Assembly (NCBI GenBank): GCA_034521445.1
Contig: JAXHMM010000004.1
Location: 1 to 64,000, forward strand
Direction of reading: 5' to 3'
Source: Balneolaceae bacterium
GTDB taxonomy: Bacteria; Bacteroidota; Rhodothermia; Balneolales; Balneolaceae
DNA length: 64,000 nucleotides
Under the pieces are notes generated by a model that was not told where the DNA came from, searched no databases, and worked only from the letters and a program-made list of their open reading frames with translations. A program made the position numbers and the translations under genes. Below, piece by piece: positions 54,095-63,076 of the stretch (the stretch's first letter is position 1; every line of letters begins with the position of its first letter).

Positions 54095-56482
54095 ATGAAC
54101 TCCATTCATTACGGCAAGCAGCTGGTCATCGGTCTGGCGTGTACCCTGGCACTCCTATTCGGCGCCCAACCGGCCACCGCCCAGCAGGGCAAAGCCAACT
54201 ATGAACTGGCGGAGCGCTTCACTTCTGACAACATGCAGAAAATGACGGGAAGCACCTCTGTATGGCCGCGATGGATTGACGAAACCAACGATTTTTGGTA
54301 CACCTACGAGACCCAGGAAGGCAACTACTGGTGGTATGTTGACGCCGAGGAGGAAACCAAGCGTCCCCTTTTCGACCGGCAGCGCATGGCGGCCGAGCTG
54401 ACCGAGATGTTCAATCGCACCTATAACCACAAGGACCTCGATCTGGACGAGTTTAACTACGATGTGGACGAGGAGACCTTCACCTTTCGGGTGGACAGCA
54501 TCCGGCTTCACTACGACATCGACACCCAGGAGCTGGTCCGCGGGGACACCCTGCGGGAGGACGAAGAGGATGAAAACCTGCCCTGGGCCACCTATTCGCC
54601 CGACAGCACCTGGATCGCATTCGCCCGCGACCACAATCTCTACCTGATGGAGGCTGACGATCCTGACAGCACCGAATACCAACTCACCACGTCCGGAGAG
54701 CGCTTCTACAGTTTTGCGGCTGACGAGGAAGACACCAGCTCTTCCGGTGAGCGCGTGCGTTCGATCGCCCAATGGTTCGAGGATGGAGAAAAACTCTGGG
54801 TGAAGCGCCAGGACTGGCGACGGGTGGAGGACCTGTGGGTGATCCGCCATGTGGGCGTCGAGCGTCCTCAACTGGAGACATACAAATACGCCATGCCGGG
54901 AGAGGATGAAATTCCACAGGATGAGATCTGGGCCTTCGACACCGGGACCAAGGACGGCGTTCAGCTCGATACCGACAAACCCGAATGGGAAGACGAGTCC
55001 CTCGGCGGGGTCTACTTCAACAATGGCGGCATTTACGAGGGCGAGTCCTCCGACTACCTCTACATCCTCCGGCGCAACCGCCCGTGGGACACTATTGACG
55101 TGCTGAAAGCCAATACCAGCACCGGGGAAACCGAGGTGCTCTGGACCGAAACCGCCAAACCTTACTTTAATACGCGATTCGCCCAACTGGCCGTCCTGAA
55201 CGAGGGCGAGGACCTGATCTGGTGGTCCGAGCGCACCGGCTGGGGACAGTTTTATCTTTATGACGGGGAAGGCAACCTGCAGAACCGCATCACCGAGGGT
55301 TACTTTACCGCCGGAAACATCACCAAGATCGACACCACCGGACGCACACTCTTTTTCGGAGGATATGGCCGCGAGGAGAGCGTGCACCCCTATCACAACC
55401 AACTCTACAAGGTGAACTTTGACGGCAGCGGCATGGAGCGGCTCACCGGCGAGGCGGCCAACCACCAGGTCTTTGCCTCTGAGGAAGACGACTTCTTCGT
55501 AGACAACTACTCCACGGTCTCCACGGCACCCCGCAGTGTGCTTCGCAACAGCGACGGGGAGATCATCATGGAGCTGGAGGCCACCGACCTGAGCCGACTC
55601 ATGGAGGCCGGGTACACTTTCCCCGAAAGTTTCAAGGTAAAGGCCAACGATGATGCCACCGATCTCTTTGGGGTGATGTGGAAGCCCTTTGACTTCGATT
55701 CCACCAAGAGCTATCCCATTATCGCCTACTGCTACCCGGGCCCGCAGACCGAACCCTTCCCCACCGACTTCTCCCTCTCCAGCCAGCAGGCCCTGGCCAA
55801 CCTGGGCTTCGTGGTGGTTGCGCTGGGACAGCGCGGAGGAAGTCCCATTCGCTCCAAGTACTATCACAACTACGGATACGACGACATGCGCGACTATCCG
55901 CTGGCCGACAACAAGTACGGCATCGAGCAGCTGGCCTCGCGCCATGACTTCATTGACCAGGACCGGGTGGGCATCTACGGCCACTCGGGTGGTGGATTCA
56001 TGAGTACGGCCGCCCTGCTGACCTACCCCGATTTCTACGATGTGGCCGTCTCCACCTCCGGAAACCATGACAACAACATCTACAATCTCTGGTGGGGCGA
56101 GGTGCATAACGGCGTGAGCGCCGAGACGCGAACCATCAAAGTAGAGAACGAGGAGGGCGAGGAAGTAGACAGCACCATCACAGAATGGGACGGTTCCGTG
56201 GACGCCAACATGGAACTGGCTCCCAATCTCAAGGGTCACCTGATGCTGGCCACCGGCATGATTGACAACAATGTGCATCCCGCCGGCACCATTCGCATGG
56301 CCGAGGCGCTGATCCAGGCGGGTAAAAGCTTCGATTTCGTACTGCTGCCCGGCCAGCGCCACGGCTACGGCGGCATTCACGGCGAGTGGTTCGACCGCGT
56401 GCGCTGGCGCTACTTCGCCGAGCACCTGCTGGGCGACTACCGGCCCGACGCCATCGACATCAACATCCCGGCCGACAACTGA
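54095..56482 (+). CDS. secreted S9 (DPP IV-like) serine peptidase, copy 1
   Basis: A 795-aa dipeptidyl-peptidase IV-type protein. Signal peptide about 1-29 (PATAQQG). The beta-propeller runs to about residue 520 (WWSERTGWGQFYLYDGEGN is a typical S9B blade), then the alpha/beta-hydrolase domain. The catalytic Ser is Ser631 in IYGHSGGGFMST; the Asp is in GMIDNNVHP and the His in QRHGYGG. Probably periplasmic peptide breakdown (X-Pro dipeptides in known relatives). The acidic, Asp/Glu-rich propeller (REDEEDENLPW) may reflect salt adaptation. Tandem duplicate with the next gene. Confidence 0.95.
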   Translation: MNSIHYGKQLVIGLACTLALLFGAQPATAQQGKANYELAERFTSDNMQKMTGSTSVWPRWIDETNDFWYTYETQEGNYWWYVDAEEETKRPLFDRQRMAAELTEMFNRTYNHKDLDLDEFNYDVDEETFTFRVDSIRLHYDIDTQELVRGDTLREDEEDENLPWATYSPDSTWIAFARDHNLYLMEADDPDSTEYQLTTSGERFYSFAADEEDTSSSGERVRSIAQWFEDGEKLWVKRQDWRRVEDLWVIRHVGVERPQLETYKYAMPGEDEIPQDEIWAFDTGTKDGVQLDTDKPEWEDESLGGVYFNNGGIYEGESSDYLYILRRNRPWDTIDVLKANTSTGETEVLWTETAKPYFNTRFAQLAVLNEGEDLIWWSERTGWGQFYLYDGEGNLQNRITEGYFTAGNITKIDTTGRTLFFGGYGREESVHPYHNQLYKVNFDGSGMERLTGEAANHQVFASEEDDFFVDNYSTVSTAPRSVLRNSDGEIIMELEATDLSRLMEAGYTFPESFKVKANDDATDLFGVMWKPFDFDSTKSYPIIAYCYPGPQTEPFPTDFSLSSQQALANLGFVVVALGQRGGSPIRSKYYHNYGYDDMRDYPLADNKYGIEQLASRHDFIDQDRVGIYGHSGGGFMSTAALLTYPDFYDVAVSTSGNHDNNIYNLWWGEVHNGVSAETRTIKVENEEGEEVDSTITEWDGSVDANMELAPNLKGHLMLATGMIDNNVHPAGTIRMAEALIQAGKSFDFVLLPGQRHGYGGIHGEWFDRVRWRYFAEHLLGDYRPDAIDINIPADN

Positions 56483-56537
56483 GTCCAATGCACCGCCGGG
56501 CGGGCCGGACTCAGGTTCTCCAACGCCCTTTTAAATG

Positions 56538-56588
56538 TTTTTACGCCAAGGGTTTCGTTTTTATGTCCGTCATTTTGTAACTATAATC
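56538..56588 (+). promoter_or_regulatory. conserved upstream block of the second S9 peptidase gene
   Basis: Same TTTTTACGCC, GTTTTTAT, CATTTTGTA and CTATA elements and spacing as before the first copy, again beginning 90 nt before the ATG. This shows that the duplicated unit (about 2.5 kb) included the regulatory region. Confidence 0.6.
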
Positions 56589-56627
56589 CTAGCATTGAAG
56601 CGACCTCCAACCAACAGTATAGGCCAT

Positions 56628-58982
56628 ATGACCATCTCCCACAGCAGGAAGCTATTTTCACTTTTTACGGGGATCCTGATATTCCTGATCGCCGCGCCCT
56701 CCTTCGCACAGCAGGGCAAGGCCAACTACGAACTTGCCGAGCGTTTCACCTCGGACAACATGCAGAAGCTGGCAGGCAGCACCGGCGTCTATCCGCAATG
56801 GATCGAGGATACCAACAGCTTCTGGTACTCCTACGAAACCTCACAGGGTAATTTCTGGTGGTATGTGGACGCCGAGGAGGAGACCAAGCGCCCCCTGTTC
56901 GACCGGCAGCGCATGGCGGCCGAGTTGACCGAGATGTTCAACCGCACCTACAACCACAAGGACCTCGACCTGGACGATTTTGATTACGACGAGGACGAGG
57001 AGATCTTCACCTTCCAGGTGGACAGCATCCAGCTTCGCTACGACGTGGACACCCAGGATCTTGTGCGCGGTGACACCCTGCGCGATGATGAGGATGAGGA
57101 GGGCATCGACTGGGGCACCTACTCCCCCGACAGCACCTGGATCGCCTACGCTCAGAACCACGATCTCTATGTGATGCGGGCTGATTCTGACAGCACCGTG
57201 CACCGCTTGACCGACAGCGGTGAGAAATTCTACAGCTTTGGATGGAACCAGTCAGACACCACCGGCGAACGCATGAACGCCCGGGTACAGTGGTTTGACG
57301 ACGGCGTCAAGCTGCGGGCCCAGCGTTCGGATGTGCGCAAGGTGGAGGACCTCTGGGTAATCCGCCATGTGGGCGTCGAGCGTCCTGAGTTGGAAACCTA
57401 CAAGTACGCCATGCCCGGCGACCAGCATGTGCCGCAGCCCGAGCTCTGGGTTTTCAGCACCGAGAACATGGACGGGGTGGAGATCCAGTTCGACAAGCCG
57501 GAGTGGGAGGATGAGTTGATGGGCAACATCACGGAAAGCGATTCTTCCGACACCATCTACCTCACCCGCCAGAACCGCCCGCGCGACACCATGGAAATCC
57601 TGCGCGCCAACACCACCACCGGCGAGACCGAGGTGCTGTGGACCGAAACCGCCAAGCCCTACATCAACTGGGAGTTTACCGACCTGAATGTACTGGAGGG
57701 TGGCGAGGAGTTCCTCTGGTGGTCCGAACGCACCGGCTGGGGACAGTATTACCTCTATGACTCCGAGGGCAATCTTCAGAATCCGATCACCGAGGGCTAT
57801 TTCACGGCGGGAAATATTGTAAAGGTGGACACCACCGGACGAACCCTCTTCTTCGAGGGCTACGGCCGCGAGGAGGGTGTGCATCCCGACCACTCCCAGC
57901 TCTATAGGGTGAACTTTGACGGCAGCGGCATGGAGCGGCTGACCGAGGAGTCCGCCAACCACCAGATTATGGAATCGGAGGAGGAAGAGAACTACTTCGT
58001 GGACAACTACTCCACGGTTTCAAGCATCCCCCGGAGTGTCCTTCGCAACGAAGACGGGGAGATTATCATGGAGCTGGAAACCACCGACCTGAGTCGACTC
58101 ATGGAGGCCGGGTACAAATTCCCCGAGAGTTTCAAGGTAAAGGCCAACGACGACGCCACAGATATTTTCGGGGTCATGTGGAAGCCCTTTGACTTCGACT
58201 CCACCAAGAGCTATCCCATCATCGCCTACTGCTACCCCGGCCCGCAGACCGAACCCTACCCCACCGATTTCTCCCTTTCCAGCCAGCAGGCCCTGGCCAA
58301 CCTGGGTTTCGTGGTGATAGCGATGGGTCAGCGCGGCGGCAGCCCGACTCGTTCGAAATACTATCACAACTACGGCTACGGCGACCTGCGCGACTACCCG
58401 CTGGCCGACAACAAGTACGGCATCGAACAGCTGGCCTCGCGCCATGACTTCATCGACCAGGACCGGGTGGGCATCTACGGCCACTCCGGAGGTGGATTCA
58501 TGAGCACGGCCGCCCTGCTGACCTACCCTGACTTCTACGATGTGGCCGTCTCCACCTCGGGCAACCATGACAACAATATCTACAACCAGTGGTGGAGCGA
58601 GGTGCACAACGGCATCACCAAGGAGACCCGCACCATCAAGGTGGAGAACGATGACGGCGAGGAGGTGGACAGCACCGTCACCGAATGGGACGCCTCCATC
58701 GAAACCAACCAGGAGCTGGCTCCCAACCTGGAGGGCCACCTGATGCTGGCCACCGGCATGATTGACAACAACGTGCATCCCGGCGGCACCATCCGCATGG
58801 CTGAGGCGCTGATCCAGGAGGGCAAGTACTTCGACTTCGTGCTGCTGCCCGGCCAGCGCCACGGCTACGGCGGCATCCACGGAGAGTGGTTCGACCGCGT
58901 GCGCTGGCGCTACTTCGCCGAGCACCTGCTGGGCGACTACCGGCCCGACGCCATCGACATTAACATCCCGGCCGACAACTGA
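56628..58982 (+). CDS. secreted S9 (DPP IV-like) serine peptidase, copy 2
   Basis: A 784-aa tandem paralog of the preceding gene, highly similar over the whole length. Signal peptide about 1-25 (APSFAQQG). The propeller has the same blades (WWSERTGWGQYYLYDSEGN). The catalytic Ser is Ser620 in IYGHSGGGFMST, with Asp in GMIDNNVHP and His in QRHGYGG. Differences cluster in the propeller (loop after VPQPELWVFSTENM), which could change substrate preference. I chose the ATG at 56628 just before the signal peptide; an in-frame ATG at 56535 lies in the conserved promoter block. A terminator follows. Confidence 0.95.
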   Translation: MTISHSRKLFSLFTGILIFLIAAPSFAQQGKANYELAERFTSDNMQKLAGSTGVYPQWIEDTNSFWYSYETSQGNFWWYVDAEEETKRPLFDRQRMAAELTEMFNRTYNHKDLDLDDFDYDEDEEIFTFQVDSIQLRYDVDTQDLVRGDTLRDDEDEEGIDWGTYSPDSTWIAYAQNHDLYVMRADSDSTVHRLTDSGEKFYSFGWNQSDTTGERMNARVQWFDDGVKLRAQRSDVRKVEDLWVIRHVGVERPELETYKYAMPGDQHVPQPELWVFSTENMDGVEIQFDKPEWEDELMGNITESDSSDTIYLTRQNRPRDTMEILRANTTTGETEVLWTETAKPYINWEFTDLNVLEGGEEFLWWSERTGWGQYYLYDSEGNLQNPITEGYFTAGNIVKVDTTGRTLFFEGYGREEGVHPDHSQLYRVNFDGSGMERLTEESANHQIMESEEEENYFVDNYSTVSSIPRSVLRNEDGEIIMELETTDLSRLMEAGYKFPESFKVKANDDATDIFGVMWKPFDFDSTKSYPIIAYCYPGPQTEPYPTDFSLSSQQALANLGFVVIAMGQRGGSPTRSKYYHNYGYGDLRDYPLADNKYGIEQLASRHDFIDQDRVGIYGHSGGGFMSTAALLTYPDFYDVAVSTSGNHDNNIYNQWWSEVHNGITKETRTIKVENDDGEEVDSTVTEWDASIETNQELAPNLEGHLMLATGMIDNNVHPGGTIRMAEALIQEGKYFDFVLLPGQRHGYGGIHGEWFDRVRWRYFAEHLLGDYRPDAIDINIPADN

Positions 58983-59004
58983 TTCAGCCTCCACTGGCTT
59001 ACCA

Positions 59005-59040
59005 ATCCCCTCTTTGCTCGAGGCGAAGAGGGGATTTTTT
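59005..59040 (+). terminator. terminator after the second S9 gene
   Basis: ATCCCCTCTT (59005-59014) pairs with AAGAGGGGAT (59025-59034), then TTTTTT. The convergent MFS gene's stop codon lies at its right edge, so it may also end that transcript. Confidence 0.9.
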
Positions 59041-60328
59041 ATGATGCGGCGGATTCGGTTTCCGCATCCCCCGCGGCGCCCACCCATTGTTCCCGAAGCC
59101 ACGCCTCCTCCCGGCGCGCTACCGTAAAGTGCCAGGCCACGCCGGACAGCGAGAGCAATACCGCAAAGAGCACAATGGTCTGCTGAATGCTCAACCAGCC
59201 GTTTTCGAGGATCCAGGAAGCTGCAAGCACCGACACAGACTGCGCCAGCGTAAAGAGCAGCCACTCGGTGCTGAAAATGCGTCCGCGGAAGGTGTCGGGG
59301 GTGCGGCGCTGCAACAGTACGGTGCTCATGACCCAGTTGGATCCTGAGGCGGCGTGGGCGATAAACACGAAGATCAGCATCACGGCCAGGCTAGAGGTCA
59401 CCCCGACGACCGAATACATGACGCCCCCGAAAACCATGCAGAGTCCCATCCCCCACACCCAACGGCTCTCACGGCGGAACACCCGCCGGCCGACGACCGG
59501 CCCGATGCCCGTGCCTACCCCGCGTGCGGCATAGAGTAGGCCCAGTCCCACACTGCCCATCAGCAGGATCTCCTCGGCGACCAGGATCAGCATATAGGTG
59601 AGGGCGCCCAGAAACATCGTGAAGCAGCCCTTGGCCAGGGCGGGCCGCAGTACATGGCGGTGGTCTGCCAGGTAGCGGAATCCCTCTGCGATGCCCTTGA
59701 AGGGGTTGCGCGTGCGACGCAGCTCCTCCTCGCTCATCTTCTTCTGGGGAATGCGGGCCCGGTAGATGAACCAGGCGGAAACGCCGTAGCTGAATCCGTC
59801 CAGAATAAAGACCAGGTCGGTGCCCAACGCCGCCGTAGCCAGCCCCCCGATACCCATACCAAGGGTAAAGATGATGCTCCAGCTCATGGCCGAAAGCACG
59901 TTGGCGTCCACCAGCTCCTCCTCGGTGGTCACGTTGGGAATGGAGGATGTTTTGGCCGGTTCAAAGATGGCCGAAAGCATCATTTGCACCGCGGTCAGTA
60001 CGTAAGCCAGCCATAGCGTATCGTAGGAAACCACCAGCAGCAGTCCCAGCACCACGGCCCCGCGGGCCAGGTCGCAAAACATCATCAGCCGGCGCCGGTT
60101 AAAACGGTCGGTGATGTAGCCGGCGAAGGGAGAGAAGGAGGCCAGGCTCATCATCTTGACCACGATGATCAGTCCCAGCAGGAATTCCGAATCGGAGTAG
60201 CGCGTAATGAGGGCGTAGACCGCCAGGATGCCGAACCAGTCCCCGAAGTTGGAAACCACCTGGCTCAGCCAGAGCCTGCGATAGTCGTGGTTCTGGCGGA
60301 CCAGGTCAATGTACGGCCGGATGCGCAT
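59039..60328 (-). CDS. MFS transporter
   Basis: A 429-aa protein with about twelve membrane segments. The MFS loop 2-3 motif reads GYITDRFNRRRLM. Segments ESRWVWGMGLCM and RRTPDTFRGRIFSTEW resemble the MFS_3 (enterobactin/macrolide exporter-like) group. The substrate is unknown. The ATG overlaps the dut stop by one base (TGATG), so it is the third gene of the operon DUF3108-dut-MFS. The C-terminus is acidic (AGDAETESAAS). Confidence 0.88.
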   Translation of the reverse strand: MRIRPYIDLVRQNHDYRRLWLSQVVSNFGDWFGILAVYALITRYSDSEFLLGLIIVVKMMSLASFSPFAGYITDRFNRRRLMMFCDLARGAVVLGLLLVVSYDTLWLAYVLTAVQMMLSAIFEPAKTSSIPNVTTEEELVDANVLSAMSWSIIFTLGMGIGGLATAALGTDLVFILDGFSYGVSAWFIYRARIPQKKMSEEELRRTRNPFKGIAEGFRYLADHRHVLRPALAKGCFTMFLGALTYMLILVAEEILLMGSVGLGLLYAARGVGTGIGPVVGRRVFRRESRWVWGMGLCMVFGGVMYSVVGVTSSLAVMLIFVFIAHAASGSNWVMSTVLLQRRTPDTFRGRIFSTEWLLFTLAQSVSVLAASWILENGWLSIQQTIVLFAVLLSLSGVAWHFTVARREEAWLREQWVGAAGDAETESAAS

Positions 60329-60774
60329 CAGTCGATGCCCGTGCTGCCGAAGCCTCCCTCGCCTCTTTCGGTTTCGGGCAGCTCGCCCGTCTCTTCCACA
60401 AAAACCTGCTGTACGGGGGCCACCACCATCTGGGCAATGCGGTCGCCGTGGCCGACCGTAAAGGGCTCCTCGCCCAGGTTAACAGCCAGTACCTTTATCT
60501 CGCCACGGTAGTCGGCGTCGATGGTGCCCGGGGTGTTGAGCATGGTCACCCCGTTGCGCCAGGCCAGTCCGCTTCGCGGCCGGATCTGCGCCTCGTAGCC
60601 TTCGGGAAGGGCCATCTGAAGGCCGGTGGGAATGAGGGCACGGCTCCCGGGCTCAAGAGTTACAGGCTTTTCCAGGGCCGCGCGGAGGTCCATACCGGCC
60701 GCGTGTCGCGATTCGTAGGAAGGCAGCGGGAGATCCCCTGCGTGCGGAAGTCGTTTGAACAGCAGTTTCTTCAT
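60328..60774 (-). CDS. dut: dUTP diphosphatase
   Basis: Hydrolyses dUTP to dUMP and PPi, protecting DNA from uracil. The 148-aa trimeric-type dUTPase shows all five motifs: [35 protein letters not shown] (catalytic Asp), GDRIAQMV and the C-terminal GEGGFGSTG. Start ATG 60774 (MKKLLFKRL); it overlaps the DUF3108 gene's stop as ATGA. An upstream in-frame start at 60828 would extend into that gene. Confidence 0.97.
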   Translation of the reverse strand: MKKLLFKRLPHAGDLPLPSYESRHAAGMDLRAALEKPVTLEPGSRALIPTGLQMALPEGYEAQIRPRSGLAWRNGVTMLNTPGTIDADYRGEIKVLAVNLGEEPFTVGHGDRIAQMVVAPVQQVFVEETGELPETERGEGGFGSTGID

Positions 60775-61601
60775 GGTCTTTTTACTTTTTGGTAGTCGAT
60801 AAGGCGCACCTTTACGTTGCCCAGCCACACCTTCATATGCGCTTCCACGGGCACGCGAAGGGGGTCGTCGCGGAACCAGGCTTCGAACTCCCCGCGGAAA
60901 CCGAATGGGCCGTCCACATCAGCATTTCCTTCGCTGTGAAAAACCGGCACAGGCTCCTCAAAGGCCTCGTATTCGCGCATGGAGGTGTGTCGGCTGTTGT
61001 CGGCCAGGATCTCCCCCTTCTCCCTCTCCAGGTAGACCGGCAGACGGTAGGATCGCTCGCTGCCTGCAAAAAGGCGGGAATAGAGCAAAATGAGCTGTCC
61101 CGAGCTGGCCGGCTCGTCCAGCTCAAGCGTGTCGGGCTCCTCTCCCTTCTCCGTGACGTACACCTTGCCGGCCCCGTAGTCGAAATCGTAGCGCGAGTCG
61201 CTGAATTCCTGCTCGTCGACGTTGTCGCGCCAGTAAAGTTCGGTATAGGGCATGGAGTCGTCGGCCACAATAAAGGAGTTGTAGTGGTTCTCCTCCTTGC
61301 CTACGAAAGGAATGGAGGAGTTGGAGCGTATGATGCTGCGCAGCCACCAGACCCTGCGGCCGTCATGAAGGGTGTCGCGCACAACCTCCGTGCGCACCTC
61401 GCCCAGCTTGAAGAAGGAATAGCGCACCTCGTAGGTCAGCACCTCCTTCCACTTCAGGATTTCAGAAATATCGGGGGGAGGGTTCTCCGGTTCGGGCCCG
61501 ATGGAGAGGTCCTGCGCGTGCAGCACGCCGCCTGCCGCCGGAAGCAGTAGGGCGAGGATAAAAATAACGGCGGGGTACAGGGACTTGTGCATCAAGTGCA
61601 T
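60771..61601 (-). CDS. DUF3108 domain-containing secreted protein
   Basis: A 276-aa protein with a signal peptide (about 6-30, ending LHAQD). DUF3108 features: [20 protein letters not shown] near the start, [20 protein letters not shown] in the middle and a C-terminal [21 protein letters not shown]. The family is periplasmic and of unknown function, common in Bacteroidota. First gene of a likely DUF3108-dut-MFS operon. Divergent from the lipoprotein gene at 61695. Confidence 0.85.
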   Translation of the reverse strand: MHLMHKSLYPAVIFILALLLPAAGGVLHAQDLSIGPEPENPPPDISEILKWKEVLTYEVRYSFFKLGEVRTEVVRDTLHDGRRVWWLRSIIRSNSSIPFVGKEENHYNSFIVADDSMPYTELYWRDNVDEQEFSDSRYDFDYGAGKVYVTEKGEEPDTLELDEPASSGQLILLYSRLFAGSERSYRLPVYLEREKGEILADNSRHTSMREYEAFEEPVPVFHSEGNADVDGPFGFRGEFEAWFRDDPLRVPVEAHMKVWLGNVKVRLIDYQKVKRP

Positions 61602-61694
61602 TCTACATTCACGCTTTAATATAAGCGGTCAAAGTTCGATATTATAGTTTGAAAATGAAACGTTGACCCTGCTACTTTGTTCTATTCCCACCGA

Positions 61695-62219
61695 ATGACC
61701 GCCGCCCGGGCGGCAGCCTGCCTGCTGGCGCTCTTGTTGCTCGCCGGCTGCACCAAGAGCGAGGACCAGCGCCGATTCGAGCGCGAGGCCACCACGCCGC
61801 CTTCCAACTACACCGCCCGGAACGCCCAGGGCCATCTCGTCAACGAGCAGGAAGACCCCGACGACTGGCGCATCGGTCCCATGTTCAGCGGTATCCTGGA
61901 GGTGGAAATCTCTGCCTTTCCCAACCCCGTCTCTCCCAACCAGCAGGTGCGCATCCTCCTTCAGATCACCACCAGCACCGGCATGGGGTCGCTATCAGGC
62001 CTGGACGTCTACGCCTTCCGCGAAACCTTCGACAACATCACCACCTCCCTCTACTACCGCAGCGGCAGCGAAATTGAACCGGGCCTGCACACCATTACGC
62101 TTTCGGCGGACCAGTTCCACCGCAGCGGCGTCGGTGTATCCTCCCTCTACCGCATACTGATCTACGACGACAGCATGCAGGGCAACCTCATCACCTACGG
62201 GGACGTGCAGGTGGAATGA
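61695..62219 (+). CDS. putative lipoprotein
   Basis: A 174-aa protein with a signal peptide and lipobox (LLLLAGCTKS), so it is lipid-anchored. The mature part has a charged stretch (EDQRRFEREATTPPSNYTARN) and a beta-sandwich-like region (ISAFPNPVSPNQQVRILLQI, ILIYDDSMQGNLI) as in secretion-system-C-terminal or Ig-like domains. No function can be assigned. Start ATG 61695; another in-frame ATG at 61677 is weaker. Confidence 0.75.
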   Translation: MTAARAAACLLALLLLAGCTKSEDQRRFEREATTPPSNYTARNAQGHLVNEQEDPDDWRIGPMFSGILEVEISAFPNPVSPNQQVRILLQITTSTGMGSLSGLDVYAFRETFDNITTSLYYRSGSEIEPGLHTITLSADQFHRSGVGVSSLYRILIYDDSMQGNLITYGDVQVE

Positions 62220-62294
62220 CCCCAAGACCGCGGTCCAAGGTTGTGAATGTGACCGAGCCCTTCTATTTTCTGCTTCCATCAACTCCCGCCAACC

Positions 62295-62570
62295 ATGAAG
62301 CGACGCAAAATCAGCTCATCCGAACGCCGGGTCCTGGAGAAGCTCGTCTTCCCGGAAACCTTCCAGGTGGTGCAGGAGGAGACCCGCCTGCAGTATGGGG
62401 AGCTGCGCGACGACCTGATCAACCTGCTCAGCTTCGGCTTTGTGGAAGCCTACGAGCGGGAAGGGTCGGCCATCCACCTCTCCACCTTCTACGACGCCGA
62501 CAACCTGCAGGATTTCACCTTCCGGGCCACGAGCAAGGGACTATCCGCCATTAAAAATACTCGCATATGA
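62295..62570 (+). CDS. small hypothetical protein
   Basis: A 91-aa basic-then-acidic protein. The text RVLEKLVFPETFQVVQEETRLQYGELRDDLINLLSFGFVEAYE reads as helices followed by a turn and two strands (SAIHLSTFYDAD, FTFRATSKGLSAI), similar in outline to winged-helix domains. I do not recognise the family. It overlaps the biotin carrier gene (ATGA), so it may be co-expressed with it. Confidence 0.7.
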   Translation: MKRRKISSSERRVLEKLVFPETFQVVQEETRLQYGELRDDLINLLSFGFVEAYEREGSAIHLSTFYDADNLQDFTFRATSKGLSAIKNTRI

Positions 62571-63076
62571 AATTCGAAGCCCAAACGGACGGCGAAAGCC
62601 GCACGCTGGAACTGGACCCGGAAACCAACCGCTACACCCTGGAGGGCGAATCGGGTGAGTATCGCTTCAGCCGGGGTGCCGGCGGACGCCGCCTGCTCCG
62701 GCTGGGAACAAAGCTGCATGTGATCGATAATATTGAATACGACCAGCGCACGGTTCAGTTCACCATCGACGGCGAGTGGTGCAGCGTAGAGGTGCGCGAC
62801 GAACAGGATCTGCTGCTGGACGAAATGGGATTCAAGACAGCCGCCGAGCTGTCCGAAGGCGAACTCAACGCCCCCATGCCCGGCAAAATTCTCCAGATCC
62901 TCGTCGAGGAGGGCGACGAAGTCGAGCTGGGCGATCCGGTGGCCATCCTGGAGGCCATGAAGATGGAAAACGAGCTCAAGGCACCCACCGGCGGGGTCGT
63001 CACCGCCATCGCCGTTGCGGAGGGCGACTCCGTGGAAAAGAATGTCCTAATCCTGGAAATCGAAGCCCGTGGATAA
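62567..63076 (+). CDS. biotin carboxyl carrier (biotinyl-domain) protein
   Basis: A 169-aa protein. The C-terminal 70 residues are a biotinyl domain: NAPMPGKILQILVEEGDEV and ILEAMKMENELKAP with the biotin-accepting Lys about 132 in EAMKMEN. The N-terminal 90 residues (SGEYRFSRGAGGRRLLRLG) form a small beta domain found in carrier subunits of acyl-CoA carboxylases. This resembles propionyl/acetyl-CoA carboxylase carrier proteins rather than AccB. No carboxylase or biotin carboxylase gene is in the window. Overlaps the previous gene (ATGA) and murA (8 nt). Confidence 0.88.
   Translation: MKFEAQTDGESRTLELDPETNRYTLEGESGEYRFSRGAGGRRLLRLGTKLHVIDNIEYDQRTVQFTIDGEWCSVEVRDEQDLLLDEMGFKTAAELSEGELNAPMPGKILQILVEEGDEVELGDPVAILEAMKMENELKAPTGGVVTAIAVAEGDSVEKNVLILEIEARG

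Noticed and set aside
54155-56488. 777-codon minus-strand frame opposite the first S9 gene
   Set aside because: Shadow frame; a matching shadow appears opposite the duplicated copy, as expected from codon bias.
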